From Metabacillus_B sp050107715 (lineage in GTDB: Bacteria; Bacillota; Bacilli; Bacillales; Bacillaceae): a stretch of DNA of 64,000 bases. A program made the translations under genes and the position numbers. Below are positions 8,025-16,198 of the stretch, piece after piece; the first letter of the stretch is position 1, and each line of letters starts with the position of its first letter. Below the pieces are notes generated by a model. It saw nothing but the letters and a program-made list of their open reading frames with translations. It made no database searches and was not told where the DNA came from. The stretch is from assembly GCF_050107715.1 (NCBI RefSeq), contig NZ_JBNILN010000004.1, positions 62,001-126,000 of the forward strand, written 5' to 3'.

Positions 8025-8057
8025 TAGCAACCTCCCTTTCTGGAATAGAATCTTACA

Positions 8058-8090
8058 TAGTTGATAGGTCAATCATTGACTCGTCAACTA
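8058..8090 (-). promoter_or_regulatory. 33-bp operator dyad of the MarR operon
   Basis: A nested perfect dyad: TAGTTGA, 3 nt, GTCAAT, 1 nt centre, ATTGAC, 3 nt, TCAACTA. All 26 arm positions pair. It begins 33 nt upstream of the marR start codon, overlaps plausible promoter elements such as TTGACC (about 8113-8118 on the minus strand) and TAAGAT, and is the expected size for one or two MarR dimers. Confidence 0.75.
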
Positions 8091-8171
8091 TCTTATTATA
8101 AATCGTTACACAGGTCAAATGATTCGAATTCGTTTCGTGTTTTCCTTTCTGCAGTGCATTCTTAATAACCA

Positions 8172-8630
8172 TCATTTGCCCAGTTTTTCGTTAAAAGTAC
8201 TGATTGGATATATCTTTTTATTTAGTAAGTTATCAATTATTTGCTTTATTAAATGTGGTTCCCTTAAATCTTCATCTTTATATTCTGCAAAGTCAGCCAC
8301 CTTAATCCACCTGCTGTCAGTAACCCCTTCTTCTTCGAGCTTTAACCGCCCACCAGTAATTTCACCAATAAAATGAAACAGGATCACTTGATTGTTTGTA
8401 TTACTGATAAAATTATATACGCCAGTAGTCCCAATCAGTTTTATGTCGTATCCTGTTTCCTCTTTCACTTCCCTTTGGGCAGCATAGAGAATGTACTCGC
8501 CATATTCAACATGACCACCCGGAAAGGTCCATTTATTGACTGCGGCAGGTTTATTCTCCCTTATGATCAACACTTTATCATCATTTATGATGGATACAGT
8601 TACAACTAGAACAATGCCATCTTGAGACAT
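8172..8630 (-). CDS. Nudix hydrolase
   Basis: A 152-residue Nudix-fold pyrophosphohydrolase. Residues 38-61 give a canonical Nudix box (GGHVEYGEY...REVKEETGY), with the expected glutamates for metal binding. Substrate cannot be deduced: MutT-, NDP-sugar- and dinucleotide-type enzymes all share this box. The gene is monocistronic, preceded by TGAGGGGAAA, and faces the same way as glnA, which ends upstream with its own terminator. The low-GC codon use (many ATA, AAT and TTA codons) differs a little from its neighbours, which may hint at later acquisition. Confidence 0.88.
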   Translation of the reverse strand: MSQDGIVLVVTVSIINDDKVLIIRENKPAAVNKWTFPGGHVEYGEYILYAAQREVKEETGYDIKLIGTTGVYNFISNTNNQVILFHFIGEITGGRLKLEEEGVTDSRWIKVADFAEYKDEDLREPHLIKQIIDNLLNKKIYPISTFNEKLGK

Positions 8631-8756
8631 CGATTTCCCCTCAGTTCTTTATAGATTTTCTTGCCGCAAGTAACTTTTTAAAAATTTTCTACTGTCCTTT
8701 CTTTTACATTTTTCTAGGTATTCGACAGAAATAGTACAAAAGCCTTTTTCACAAAA

Positions 8757-8785
8757 AAACCCTGACACCATTGGTATCAGGGTTT
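8757..8785 (-). terminator. glnRA terminator
   Basis: A hairpin of AAACCCTGA and TCAGGGTTT extended by ACC/GGT, followed by seven T on the minus strand, 7 nt downstream of the glnA stop. Confidence 0.93.
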
Positions 8786-8792
8786 TTGAATT

Positions 8793-10127
8793 TTAGTACA
8801 TGCTCATGTACTGCTCGCGCTCCCAAGGGTGCACTTGCGTACGGAACATATCCCATTCGATTTCTTTCGCTTCGATAAAGTGTTCGAACAAATGTTCTCC
8901 AAGCGCTTTTACGATCACTTCATTGGATTTGAGAGCTTCAAGTGCTCCAGCCAATGTGGATGGCAAATCGACGATGCCGTTTTCCAGACGCTCTTCTTTG
9001 TTCATCACATAGATGTTGCGGTCGATCGGCTTAGGAGGAGTCAATCCGTTCTTGATTCCATCAAGTCCAGCGGCCAGAAGAACGGCCATCGCAAGGTAAG
9101 GATTCGCTGCCGGGTCAACACTGCGGACCTCAACACGGGTAGAGATGCCGCGGGATGCCGGGATCCGGATCAGCGGACTGCGGTTACGGGCGGACCATGC
9201 TACATAGCAAGGCGCTTCATAGCCTGGCACAAGACGCTTATAGGAGTTCACTGTAGGGTTCGTCACAGCTGTAAAGCCTGTAGCGTTCTTAATGATGCCG
9301 GCGATGAACTGGCGTGCTGTATCGCTCATCTGCAGATCTCCAGTTTCATCAAAAAAGGCATTTTTTCCTTCTTTGAAAAGGGAGAGGTTACAGTGCATAC
9401 CGGATCCATTCACACCGAACAGAGGCTTTGGCATGAACGTAGCATGCAGGCCATGCTTACGGGCAATGGTTTTAACGACAAGCTTAAATGTCTGAATATC
9501 ATCACAGGCTCTGATCGCACTGGCATATTTAAAATCGATTTCATGCTGGCCCGGAGCCACTTCATGGTGGGATGCTTCAATTTCAAAGCCCATCTCTTCA
9601 AGCTCAAGCACGATGTCGCGGCGGCAATTTTCACCAAGATCTGTCGGGGCAAGGTCAAAGTATCCGCCTTTATCGTTTAATTCTAGAGTCGGCTCGCCTC
9701 TCTCATCCAACTTAAAGAGGAAAAATTCAGGTTCAGGCCCAAGGTTGAAATCCGTAAAGCCAAGCTCTTCCATTTCTCCAAGTACGCGTTTAAGATTCGC
9801 ACGCGGATCTCCTTCGAACGGAGTGCCATCCGGATTGTAAATGTCACAGATGAAGCGGGCAACTTTTCCCTTTTCAGATGTCCAAGGAAAAATGACGAAC
9901 GTATCAAGATCCGGATACAAGTTCATATCAGATTCTTCAATGCGTACGAAGCCTTCAATAGAGGACCCGTCGAACATCATTTTGTTTTCCAGTGCCTTTT
10001 CAAGCTGGCTTACAGGGATCTCTACGTTCTTGATGGTGCCCAGAATATCCGTGAACTGCAGGCGGATGTACTTGACGTTGTTTTCCTCCACTAACTTTAC
10101 GATGTCTTCCTTGGTATACTTTGACAT
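8793..10127 (-). CDS. glnA: glutamine synthetase type I-alpha
   Basis: Makes glutamine from glutamate, ammonia and ATP, in a dodecamer; feedback-inhibited GlnA also controls GlnR and TnrA in Bacillus. The 444-residue protein is nearly identical in order and motifs to B. subtilis GlnA: MFDGSSIEGF, NLGPEPEFFLF, the ATP-site NGSGMHCNLSLF, and RIPASRGISTRVEVRS. The adenylylation region of the I-beta type is absent. The longer frame begins 9 codons upstream; the ATG at 10127 is right because GGAGG precedes it at normal spacing. It is the second gene of the glnRA operon, 62 nt after glnR. Confidence 0.98.
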   Translation of the reverse strand: MSKYTKEDIVKLVEENNVKYIRLQFTDILGTIKNVEIPVSQLEKALENKMMFDGSSIEGFVRIEESDMNLYPDLDTFVIFPWTSEKGKVARFICDIYNPDGTPFEGDPRANLKRVLGEMEELGFTDFNLGPEPEFFLFKLDERGEPTLELNDKGGYFDLAPTDLGENCRRDIVLELEEMGFEIEASHHEVAPGQHEIDFKYASAIRACDDIQTFKLVVKTIARKHGLHATFMPKPLFGVNGSGMHCNLSLFKEGKNAFFDETGDLQMSDTARQFIAGIIKNATGFTAVTNPTVNSYKRLVPGYEAPCYVAWSARNRSPLIRIPASRGISTRVEVRSVDPAANPYLAMAVLLAAGLDGIKNGLTPPKPIDRNIYVMNKEERLENGIVDLPSTLAGALEALKSNEVIVKALGEHLFEHFIEAKEIEWDMFRTQVHPWEREQYMSMY

Positions 10128-10189
10128 AATCATTTCCTCCCAATTCGAATACAATTTTATTTAAACAATTAAATGGTGCTCACGAATAA

Positions 10190-10588
10190 TTAATGAAAGA
10201 ATCGGGACATATCTCCCTGCCTGAGTGTTGGCCGGTTGAAACGGCTTCCTTGGGCCAAGTCGGCTTTTAAAAGCTTTCTCAGCTCCTCGTCCGTCAGATC
10301 CGGTTTATCTGCTTTGACAGGTTCAGCATGCTGAACGGCAGGAGATTCTTTCCTTGCAAAGATTTGTTTAATTCCCGCCAGATTTACGCCTTTTTCAATC
10401 AGACTTTTAATTTCCAGCAGCTGATCGACATCATTGAACGAATACATGCGGCGATTGCCTTCTGTACGGGCTGGAAATACGAGATCATGCTCCTCATAGT
10501 AGCGGATTTGCCTGGCAGACAATTCCGTAAGCTGCATAACAATCCCTATTGGAAACAAAGGCATTGAGCGTCTGACATTATCACCCAT
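10190..10588 (-). CDS. glnR: GlnR, MerR-family repressor of nitrogen assimilation
   Basis: A 132-residue MerR-type regulator that represses glnRA under nitrogen excess after contact with feedback-inhibited glutamine synthetase. The N-terminal winged helix (residues 15-80: GIVMQLTELSARQIRYYEE, GNRRMYSF) is followed by a short linker and the C-terminal autoinhibitory tail ending RQGDMSRFFH, a hallmark of GlnR. Two TGTNA-N7-TNACA sites overlap its promoter. ATG follows GGAGGAAAAGGA. First gene of glnRA. Confidence 0.97.
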   Translation of the reverse strand: MGDNVRRSMPLFPIGIVMQLTELSARQIRYYEEHDLVFPARTEGNRRMYSFNDVDQLLEIKSLIEKGVNLAGIKQIFARKESPAVQHAEPVKADKPDLTDEELRKLLKADLAQGSRFNRPTLRQGDMSRFFH

Positions 10589-10618
10589 TCCTTTTCCTCC
10601 TTATCAAATCTTACTGCT

Positions 10619-10669
10619 ATTATATTCAATGTTATATTATGTGTCAAGGATATGTAAGGAAATGTGACA
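10619..10669 (-). promoter_or_regulatory. glnRA promoter with two GlnR/TnrA sites
   Basis: On the minus strand TTGACA (10642-10647) and TATAAT (10619-10624) are 17 nt apart. A perfect GlnR/TnrA site (TGTCA, 7 nt, TTACA) lies at 10653-10669 just upstream of the -35, and a second with one mismatch lies at 10630-10646, over the -35 and spacer. This is the two-site architecture known for B. subtilis glnRA. Confidence 0.9.
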
Positions 10670-10732
10670 TTAAAGTTGATTGACCTGGATTTCTTCCTTA
10701 ATCCGGATAATTACAGGTCTTTTTATACAGCA

Positions 10733-10755
10733 AAAGAGCGGGAAGCCCGCTCTTT
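10733..10755 (-). terminator. terminator after ynbB
   Basis: A 10-bp perfect stem (AAAGAGCGGG/CCCGCTCTTT, 3-nt loop) that includes the ynbB stop codon; T-tract short. Confidence 0.65.
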
Positions 10756-12022
10756 ATATCGTTATTAATCGTTTTTCCAGCAGCGCATCCAGAGCTGAAC
10801 AAATAGCAATTTTGACATGCGAATAAGTGAGCCCGCCCTGAACGTAGGCCGTATAAGGAGCTCTCAGCGGGCCGTCTGCCGAAAGTTCAATGCTTGCCCC
10901 CTGAATAAATGTTCCGGCTGCCATGATCACATCGTCTTCATAGCCCGGCATATAGCTCGGATATGGAGTAACATGCGAATTAATAGGCGATGCAAATTGG
11001 ATAGCCTGGCAGAAAGCAACCATCCGGTCAGGATCGTCAAATTGCACAGACTGAATTAAGTCTGTTCTGGGAGCGTTCCAGGAAGGAGAAGTTTTCAAAC
11101 CGGCTTTTTCCAGGATGGAAGCTGTGAATATAGCCCCTTTAAGCGCTTGCCCGGCTACATGAGGAGCAAGGAAAAAACCCTGATACATTTCCTGGAGGCT
11201 GTAAAGAGAAGCACCCGCTTCAGCACCGATCCCTGGAGAAGTCATTCGGTATGAGCAAGCTGTCACAAGATCCTTTCTTCCGGCTATGTACCCTCCCGTT
11301 TTAGCAAGGCCGCCGCCGGGATTCTTTATAAGGGAGCCTGCAATTAAGTCTGCCCCTGCATGGCAAGGTTCCAATTCTTCAATAAATTCCCCATAGCAGT
11401 TGTCAACAAAAACGATGATTTCAGGATCGATGGATCTGACATAGGCAGCCATTTCATTTATTTCATCAATTGTGAAGGATGGACGGTTTGCATACCCTTT
11501 TGAGCGCTGTATTCCAACCATTTTTGTTTTTTCCGTGATAGCCTTTGCGGCAGCTTCTAAATTCGGCTTCCCGCTTTCTAGAAGGTCTACAGTCTGATAG
11601 CTAATGCCGAATTCTTTTAAAGAACCAATGCCTGATCCCCTTATCCCGACAATTTCCTCCAGTGTATCATAAGGTTTTCCTGTCAGGTAAATGAGCTCGT
11701 CCCCCGGCCTTAATACCCCGAATAAAGCAATCGAGATTGCATGGGTGCCTGAAATGATCTGCGGACGAACCAAGGCGGCTTCCGCTCCAAACACATCAGC
11801 ATAGATTTTTTCCAGTGTATCTCTTCCAATGTCATCGTAGCCATAGCCGGTGGAGGGCATAAAATGAGAGTCACTCACTTTATGCTTTTGATAGCTTTCC
11901 AGCACGCGGTATTGATTGATCTCAATCCGTTCATCAATCTTTTTATGTACGTGAGCAATTTCTTTTTCCGTCTCAGAGATCAGCGGCTCAAGCTGATCTC
12001 CATGTTTTAGCCGATTAAACAT
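10754..12022 (-). CDS. ynbB: YnbB, PLP-dependent aluminium-resistance/methionine gamma-lyase-like protein
   Basis: A 422-residue fold-type I PLP enzyme of the 'aluminium resistance protein' family (PF06838), which is related to cystathionine lyases. Visible are STGYGYDDIGRDTLEKIY, RPQIISGTHAISIALFG, the PLP aspartate region VFVDNCYGEF, and the probable PLP lysine in GSLIKNPGGGLAKTGGYIAG. The reaction in Bacillus is not established. The ATG at 12022 was chosen because it starts 1 nt after the hflX stop and gives the usual length; an in-frame extension overlapping hflX is unlikely. hflX-ynbB upstream of glnRA is the conserved Bacillus order. Confidence 0.9.
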   Translation of the reverse strand: MFNRLKHGDQLEPLISETEKEIAHVHKKIDERIEINQYRVLESYQKHKVSDSHFMPSTGYGYDDIGRDTLEKIYADVFGAEAALVRPQIISGTHAISIALFGVLRPGDELIYLTGKPYDTLEEIVGIRGSGIGSLKEFGISYQTVDLLESGKPNLEAAAKAITEKTKMVGIQRSKGYANRPSFTIDEINEMAAYVRSIDPEIIVFVDNCYGEFIEELEPCHAGADLIAGSLIKNPGGGLAKTGGYIAGRKDLVTACSYRMTSPGIGAEAGASLYSLQEMYQGFFLAPHVAGQALKGAIFTASILEKAGLKTSPSWNAPRTDLIQSVQFDDPDRMVAFCQAIQFASPINSHVTPYPSYMPGYEDDVIMAAGTFIQGASIELSADGPLRAPYTAYVQGGLTYSHVKIAICSALDALLEKRLITI

Positions 12023-12023
12023 T

Positions 12024-13298
12024 TTACCATTCATCCTCATCTGCTGATTCTTTAGCTGGAAGCTTGGAGTCACCTTCCCGTGCATAGCCGGAAATCTCAT
12101 ATGCTTCTTTTTCTTCAATAAATTGGAACGAACGGACTATGGTGTCCCGTTTCAGCTGAGCGATCAGCCTTCCTTCGCCGGCTGCAAGTTCCATTGAATA
12201 AGGAACCATTTCCTTTTTAACCTGTTCTTCCATTTTTTCTTTTAATTGGTTTACATCTTCTTTATTCAGAGCGCTGATCAATACGTATGGATCTGAAGTA
12301 TTCGGTGTAAACTCCGGGAGTACTTTATCCCTTTTGTTATAGACGGTCAGCCTCGGTATTGAACTTGCTTCCAGTTCATCCAGCAGACGGAAAACCGTTT
12401 TCTCATGGTTCATGCTGTCTTCACTGGATGTGTCCACGACATGAAGAATTAAATCCGCTTCCTTTGCTTCTTCCAAAGTAGAACGGAAAGCCGCAACCAG
12501 AGTGGTTGGCAAATCCTGAATGAAACCAACCGTGTCAGTCAGCAAGGCCTGATAACCGCTTGGAAGACCCATTTTCCGGGTCATCGGATCAAGGGTCGCA
12601 AAAAGAAGATTTTCCTCATAGCTGTCTGCTTCTGTCAAACGGTTAAACAGGGTCGATTTCCCGGCATTTGTATACCCTACAAGGGCAATTTGAAAAGCCT
12701 GATTCCGTTTACGGCGCTCGCGGTACCTTGACCGGTGGCTGGTAACGGTTTTCAGCTGCTGTTTAATCTCAACCATTCTCCTGCTGATATGTCTTCGGTC
12801 CGTTTCAAGCTGCGTCTCACCTGGGCCTCTAGTTCCGATGCCCCCTCCCTGCCTTGACAAGTGAATCCCCTGTCCGGAAAGCCTGGGCAAAAGATAATCC
12901 AGCTGCGCGAGTTCAACCTGGAGCTTACCTTCCCTTGTCTGTGCACGCTGTGCAAATATATCCAGGATCAGCTGAGTCCGGTCAATCACTTTTACTTCTA
13001 ACTCTCTGGATAGATTGCGGATTTGACTTGGAGAAAGTTCTCCATTAAAAATTACGGCATCCGGTTCGAGTTCCTCAACAAGCGCTTTCAGTTCACTGAG
13101 TTTGCCTTTTCCGATACAAGTGGCAGGGTGAAGCCTGTCGCGTTTTTGAGTAACGGAAGCAAGAGCGATGCCTTTAGCTGTTATAATGAGTGATTTCAGC
13201 TCTTCCAGTGAATAGTGGAAGTGCTCTTCTGTTACATAAGGTAAGTGGCAGCCAACGATAATCGCCTTTTCGGGCTGAGTTTGTGATAATTCATTCAA
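12024..13298 (-). CDS. hflX: HflX, ribosome-associated GTPase
   Basis: A 424-residue translational GTPase relative that splits or rescues stalled ribosomes, particularly under heat or antibiotic stress. N-terminal HflX domain (GIALASVTQKRDRLHPAT, GKGKLSEL, DAVIFNGELSPSQIRNL), then the glycine-rich linker SRQGGGIGTRGPGETQLETDRR, then the G domain with G1 GYTNAGKST, G3 DTVGF and G4 NKRD. The start is TTG with AGGAATG upstream. It lies divergent from the TRIC channel gene and is co-transcribed with ynbB. Confidence 0.95.
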   Translation of the reverse strand: MNELSQTQPEKAIIVGCHLPYVTEEHFHYSLEELKSLIITAKGIALASVTQKRDRLHPATCIGKGKLSELKALVEELEPDAVIFNGELSPSQIRNLSRELEVKVIDRTQLILDIFAQRAQTREGKLQVELAQLDYLLPRLSGQGIHLSRQGGGIGTRGPGETQLETDRRHISRRMVEIKQQLKTVTSHRSRYRERRKRNQAFQIALVGYTNAGKSTLFNRLTEADSYEENLLFATLDPMTRKMGLPSGYQALLTDTVGFIQDLPTTLVAAFRSTLEEAKEADLILHVVDTSSEDSMNHEKTVFRLLDELEASSIPRLTVYNKRDKVLPEFTPNTSDPYVLISALNKEDVNQLKEKMEEQVKKEMVPYSMELAAGEGRLIAQLKRDTIVRSFQFIEEKEAYEISGYAREGDSKLPAKESADEDEW

Positions 13299-13376
13299 TC
13301 TGCATTCCTGCCTTTTTCTGATTCTTAAGGATAAAATTAATCATACCATTTTTACAATGAATTTGAAAAAAAATCA

Positions 13377-13405
13377 TTGATTTAAAGAGAAACTCCGGAT
13401 AAAAT
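13377..13405 (+). promoter_or_regulatory. promoter of the TRIC channel gene
   Basis: TTGATT (13377-13382) and TAAAAT (13400-13405) with a 17-nt spacer, 35 nt upstream of the start codon. Confidence 0.6.
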
Positions 13406-13440
13406 CTATACGGCTGCATTATTGATTAAGGAGAAATGCT

Positions 13441-14067
13441 ATGACGTGGGAAGTGCTGAGCATCATTGGTACCGCGGCCTTTGCCATAAGCGGGGCAATC
13501 GTTGCGATGGAAGAAGAATATGACATTCTTGGTGTATATATACTAGGCATTGTAACAGCCTTTGGGGGTGGCGCAATCCGCAACCTGCTGATCGGCGTAC
13601 CCGTTTCCGCCCTTTGGGAGCAGGGTTTGTATTTTCAGGTCGCCCTTTTTTCAATTACGCTCGTCTTCATCTTTCCCCGGATGCTGATGAAACATTGGAA
13701 TCGCTGGGGAAATTTCACTGATGCGATTGGATTATCCGCTTTTGCCATTCAGGGTGCGCTGTATGCCGCAGAAATGCAGCATCCATTAAGCGCTGTCATT
13801 GTGGCAGCTGTTTTGACCGGAAGCGGCGGAGGGATCGTGCGGGATTTGCTGGCGAGAAGAAAGCCCTTAGTGCTCAGAGCAGAAATTTACGCCGCCTGGG
13901 CGATTATCGGAGGACTCTTCATCGGTGTTGGATGGGCGGCCTCACCGCTTGAGCTCTACACATTGTTCGCAGTCATTACCTTGCTTAGGATTTTATCCTA
14001 CACCTTCAATTGGAGACTTCCTGCCAGGAGGATATACGAAGAGCAAAAAACCGATCTGGAGCAATAA
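13441..14067 (+). CDS. TRIC-type cation channel family membrane protein (UPF0126, YvgT-like)
   Basis: A 208-residue integral membrane protein of the UPF0126/TRIC family, with two homologous halves of three transmembrane segments each. The duplicated glycine-rich signatures are GGGAIRNLLIGV (about residue 41) and GSGGGIVRDLLARRKPLVL (about residue 126). Prokaryotic homologues form trimeric potassium-permeable channels; the physiological role in Bacillus is unknown. It is one of only two plus-strand genes in the window, with its own promoter and GGAGAAATGCT before ATG. It lies at the border between the hflX cluster and an accessory sugar transporter. Confidence 0.9.
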   Translation: MTWEVLSIIGTAAFAISGAIVAMEEEYDILGVYILGIVTAFGGGAIRNLLIGVPVSALWEQGLYFQVALFSITLVFIFPRMLMKHWNRWGNFTDAIGLSAFAIQGALYAAEMQHPLSAVIVAAVLTGSGGGIVRDLLARRKPLVLRAEIYAAWAIIGGLFIGVGWAASPLELYTLFAVITLLRILSYTFNWRLPARRIYEEQKTDLEQ

Positions 14068-14433
14068 CATTTCAAGTAAAGGGAGTTTCAAGTACTTTCG
14101 GTAAAGATGGATAGGGCCGCAGGTTTAGCTGCCGCCCTGCCATTAGACACCGAACCACTTTTTTATTTCTGAGTCCGCAGTAAGTGCTATTTTCAACCAT
14201 CTCGTCCCCTCGCTGTTATTTTCCTAAGCAATTTTGTGAACCCCCATGATTTTACGGCCAGGATGAACGGCCTCATCCAGGTTTCCCTCATACAACATCA
14301 TTTCACCCAATCACTTCTCTTGCGGTTCCTATTCTTATACCTTCAAGACGGAGAATATACGGGTCTCCGCCTTGACTCCTTGAACCTTTTGATCCTCGAA
14401 CATTGAACGGCAAAACGTCCGGTCAGGTAATAT
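14068..14433. other. 366-bp intergenic region without recognised gene
   Basis: Between the TRIC gene and the sugar permease operon, which converge here. It holds a GC-rich imperfect hairpin at about 14114-14138 (GGGC.GCAG/CTGC.GCCC) and a stronger one at 14343-14375 (TCAAG.CGGAGA/TCTCCG.CTTGA). Neither has a T-tract. No open frame is convincing. It could be the remains of a decayed gene or an insertion scar. Confidence 0.5.
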
Positions 14434-15252
14434 TTAATCTTTCATCCCCGAGGTAGCAATCCCTTTAATAAACTGTTTTTGGAAAATCAAAAATACAATC
14501 AGAATTGGAATCATCGTCACCACCGACATCGCAAGAAGGCTTCCCCAGTCCACTCTGAATTCACCGATGAAGTTGGCCAGTGCCAGCTGAATCGTATATT
14601 TCGACGGATCACTGATCACTATGAGCGGCCAGATAAAGTCATCCCATCTCCACATGAATGAAAAAATAGTCAGAACCGCTATGACCGGTTTGGCGATCGG
14701 AACAATAATGGTCCAGAAAATTCTCCATTCGCCTGCACCGTCCATCCTCGCCGCCTCTAATAGATCATCCGGTACCGTGAGCAAGTATTGGCGGATCAGG
14801 AAGACCCCCATTGGAGTAGCTGCCGGAGGAATAATAAGCCCAAGCAGATTGTTGTATAGTCCGAGCTTGCTGATAACTGTAAAAATCGGCGTCATGATGA
14901 CTTCAATCGGAATCATCAATGTAGACAGAAATAAAAACAGAATCAACGTATCCCCTTTAAACCGGAATTTAGAAAGAGCGTAGCCCGCCATCGTATTGAT
15001 AAACAGGGTTAAAACGGTCGCTGATACAGCAACGATTGCACTGTTTAAGAAATATAATCCGAAATTTCCTTTACTGAAGGCGGCTGTAAAGTTTTCGAAT
15101 GACAGCGAGTCCGGCAAAAACTTTGGCGGCCATGAATACAAATCAATCGGGCCTTTTATGGAAGACAGGAAGATCCATAGGACAGGAGCAATAAAAAGGA
15201 GCGCCAATACGATTAAGGCAAAGTAAGTGAAGAAGCCTGCTCTTTGTGTCAA
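14434..15252 (-). CDS. carbohydrate ABC transporter permease (CUT1, MalG/AraQ type)
   Basis: A 272-residue inner-membrane permease with six predicted transmembrane segments. The EAA loop for contact with the ATPase reads EAARMDGAGEWRIFWTIIVP near residue 175. The C-terminal FQKQFIKGIATSGMKD is typical of the MalG/AraQ/LacG branch. The start chosen is TTG at 15252: AAGGAGG lies 9 nt upstream and the start overlaps the preceding stop as TTGA, showing translational coupling with the partner permease. No ATPase gene is nearby, so it probably shares the general MsmX-type ATPase. The sugar is unknown. Confidence 0.9.
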   Translation of the reverse strand: MTQRAGFFTYFALIVLALLFIAPVLWIFLSSIKGPIDLYSWPPKFLPDSLSFENFTAAFSKGNFGLYFLNSAIVAVSATVLTLFINTMAGYALSKFRFKGDTLILFLFLSTLMIPIEVIMTPIFTVISKLGLYNNLLGLIIPPAATPMGVFLIRQYLLTVPDDLLEAARMDGAGEWRIFWTIIVPIAKPVIAVLTIFSFMWRWDDFIWPLIVISDPSKYTIQLALANFIGEFRVDWGSLLAMSVVTMIPILIVFLIFQKQFIKGIATSGMKD

Positions 15253-16184
15253 TTGATTTTCCCTCCTTGTGCCCATTTGAATTGAATGACTGTAAAAACA
15301 CCTATCAATACGAACAGCACAACCGACATCGCACTCGCATATCCTACTTCGCTTTTTGTGAATCCAAATTCAAAAATGTACTGCACCATGAGAGTTGTCT
15401 CCTTCGCCGGACCTCCGCCTGTCAGAGAAAAGATCAGCGGATACGCTTTAACGGATTCCACGATTAACAGCATGAAAACCAAAAGGCTTGTGGGCTTTAG
15501 CAGCGGCAGTGTGATTTTCCAAAAAAGCTGGATTCTGTTCGCACCATCGATCTGGGCTGCTTCATAATAAGCAGCCGGTATGCTTTGAAGTCCTGCGATA
15601 AAAATTACCATAAAGAACCCAACCCGAGCCCAAACTGTGGCAATCACAATCGTAATTTTTGCAATGGCAGGATCTGATAGCCATTTAATGGAAGGCAGTT
15701 CCCCTGCTTCAAGCAAATACGTAACAATTCCAAAGCTGTCTCCGAAAATCCATTTCCACGATAACCCAACGATAATAAACGAAATCATAGTCGGCCAGAA
15801 TATGATGGCTCTGAATAACCCTCTCGCTTTTACTTCCTTAATCATCAGCATCGCAATTCCGAGCGAGATTGCGTAAACGAGCGGAACAACAAGAGCTGCG
15901 TAAATGAGCGTGTTCATTAAAATTTTCCAGAATTCCGCATTATTAAAAAGCCGGATATAGTTCTCCATACCGATAAACGTCATACTGGAAACGCCGTTGT
16001 AACTCGTAAATGAATAAATGAACCCCATAAGTGCAGGTATAATAATGAACGTTAAAAAGATCAGGAGATTCGGGAGGATGAATAAATAAGGAGCCCATTT
16101 TCTTTTTCGCTGATCGCTTTTAATGCTTTGCTCTTTCATTTTTTTCATCGGTACGGATACGGACTTGGATTTTTCTACGACCAT
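15249..16184 (-). CDS. carbohydrate ABC transporter permease (CUT1, MalF/UgpA type)
   Basis: A 311-residue permease. A basic cytoplasmic N-terminus precedes six transmembrane segments; the first is YLFILPNLLIFLTFIIIPAL. The EAA motif reads EAAQIDGANRIQLFWKITLP. Family features FTSYNG..., FGDSFGIVTYLL and LTGGGPAKETTLMVQYIF are present. It starts 14 nt after the binding protein gene with AAAGGGGGG upstream, and overlaps the next permease by 4 nt. Together the three genes form a binding-protein-dependent sugar importer. The substrate cannot be told from sequence; UgpA/AraP/LacF-type systems are all similar at this level. Confidence 0.9.
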   Translation of the reverse strand: MVVEKSKSVSVPMKKMKEQSIKSDQRKRKWAPYLFILPNLLIFLTFIIIPALMGFIYSFTSYNGVSSMTFIGMENYIRLFNNAEFWKILMNTLIYAALVVPLVYAISLGIAMLMIKEVKARGLFRAIIFWPTMISFIIVGLSWKWIFGDSFGIVTYLLEAGELPSIKWLSDPAIAKITIVIATVWARVGFFMVIFIAGLQSIPAAYYEAAQIDGANRIQLFWKITLPLLKPTSLLVFMLLIVESVKAYPLIFSLTGGGPAKETTLMVQYIFEFGFTKSEVGYASAMSVVLFVLIGVFTVIQFKWAQGGKIN

Positions 16185-16198
16185 GGAATGTCCCCCCT

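Noticed and set aside
8829..9680. 283-codon plus-strand open frame
   Set aside because: Lies antisense inside glnA, whose protein is unmistakable; no start signal and no recognisable domain.
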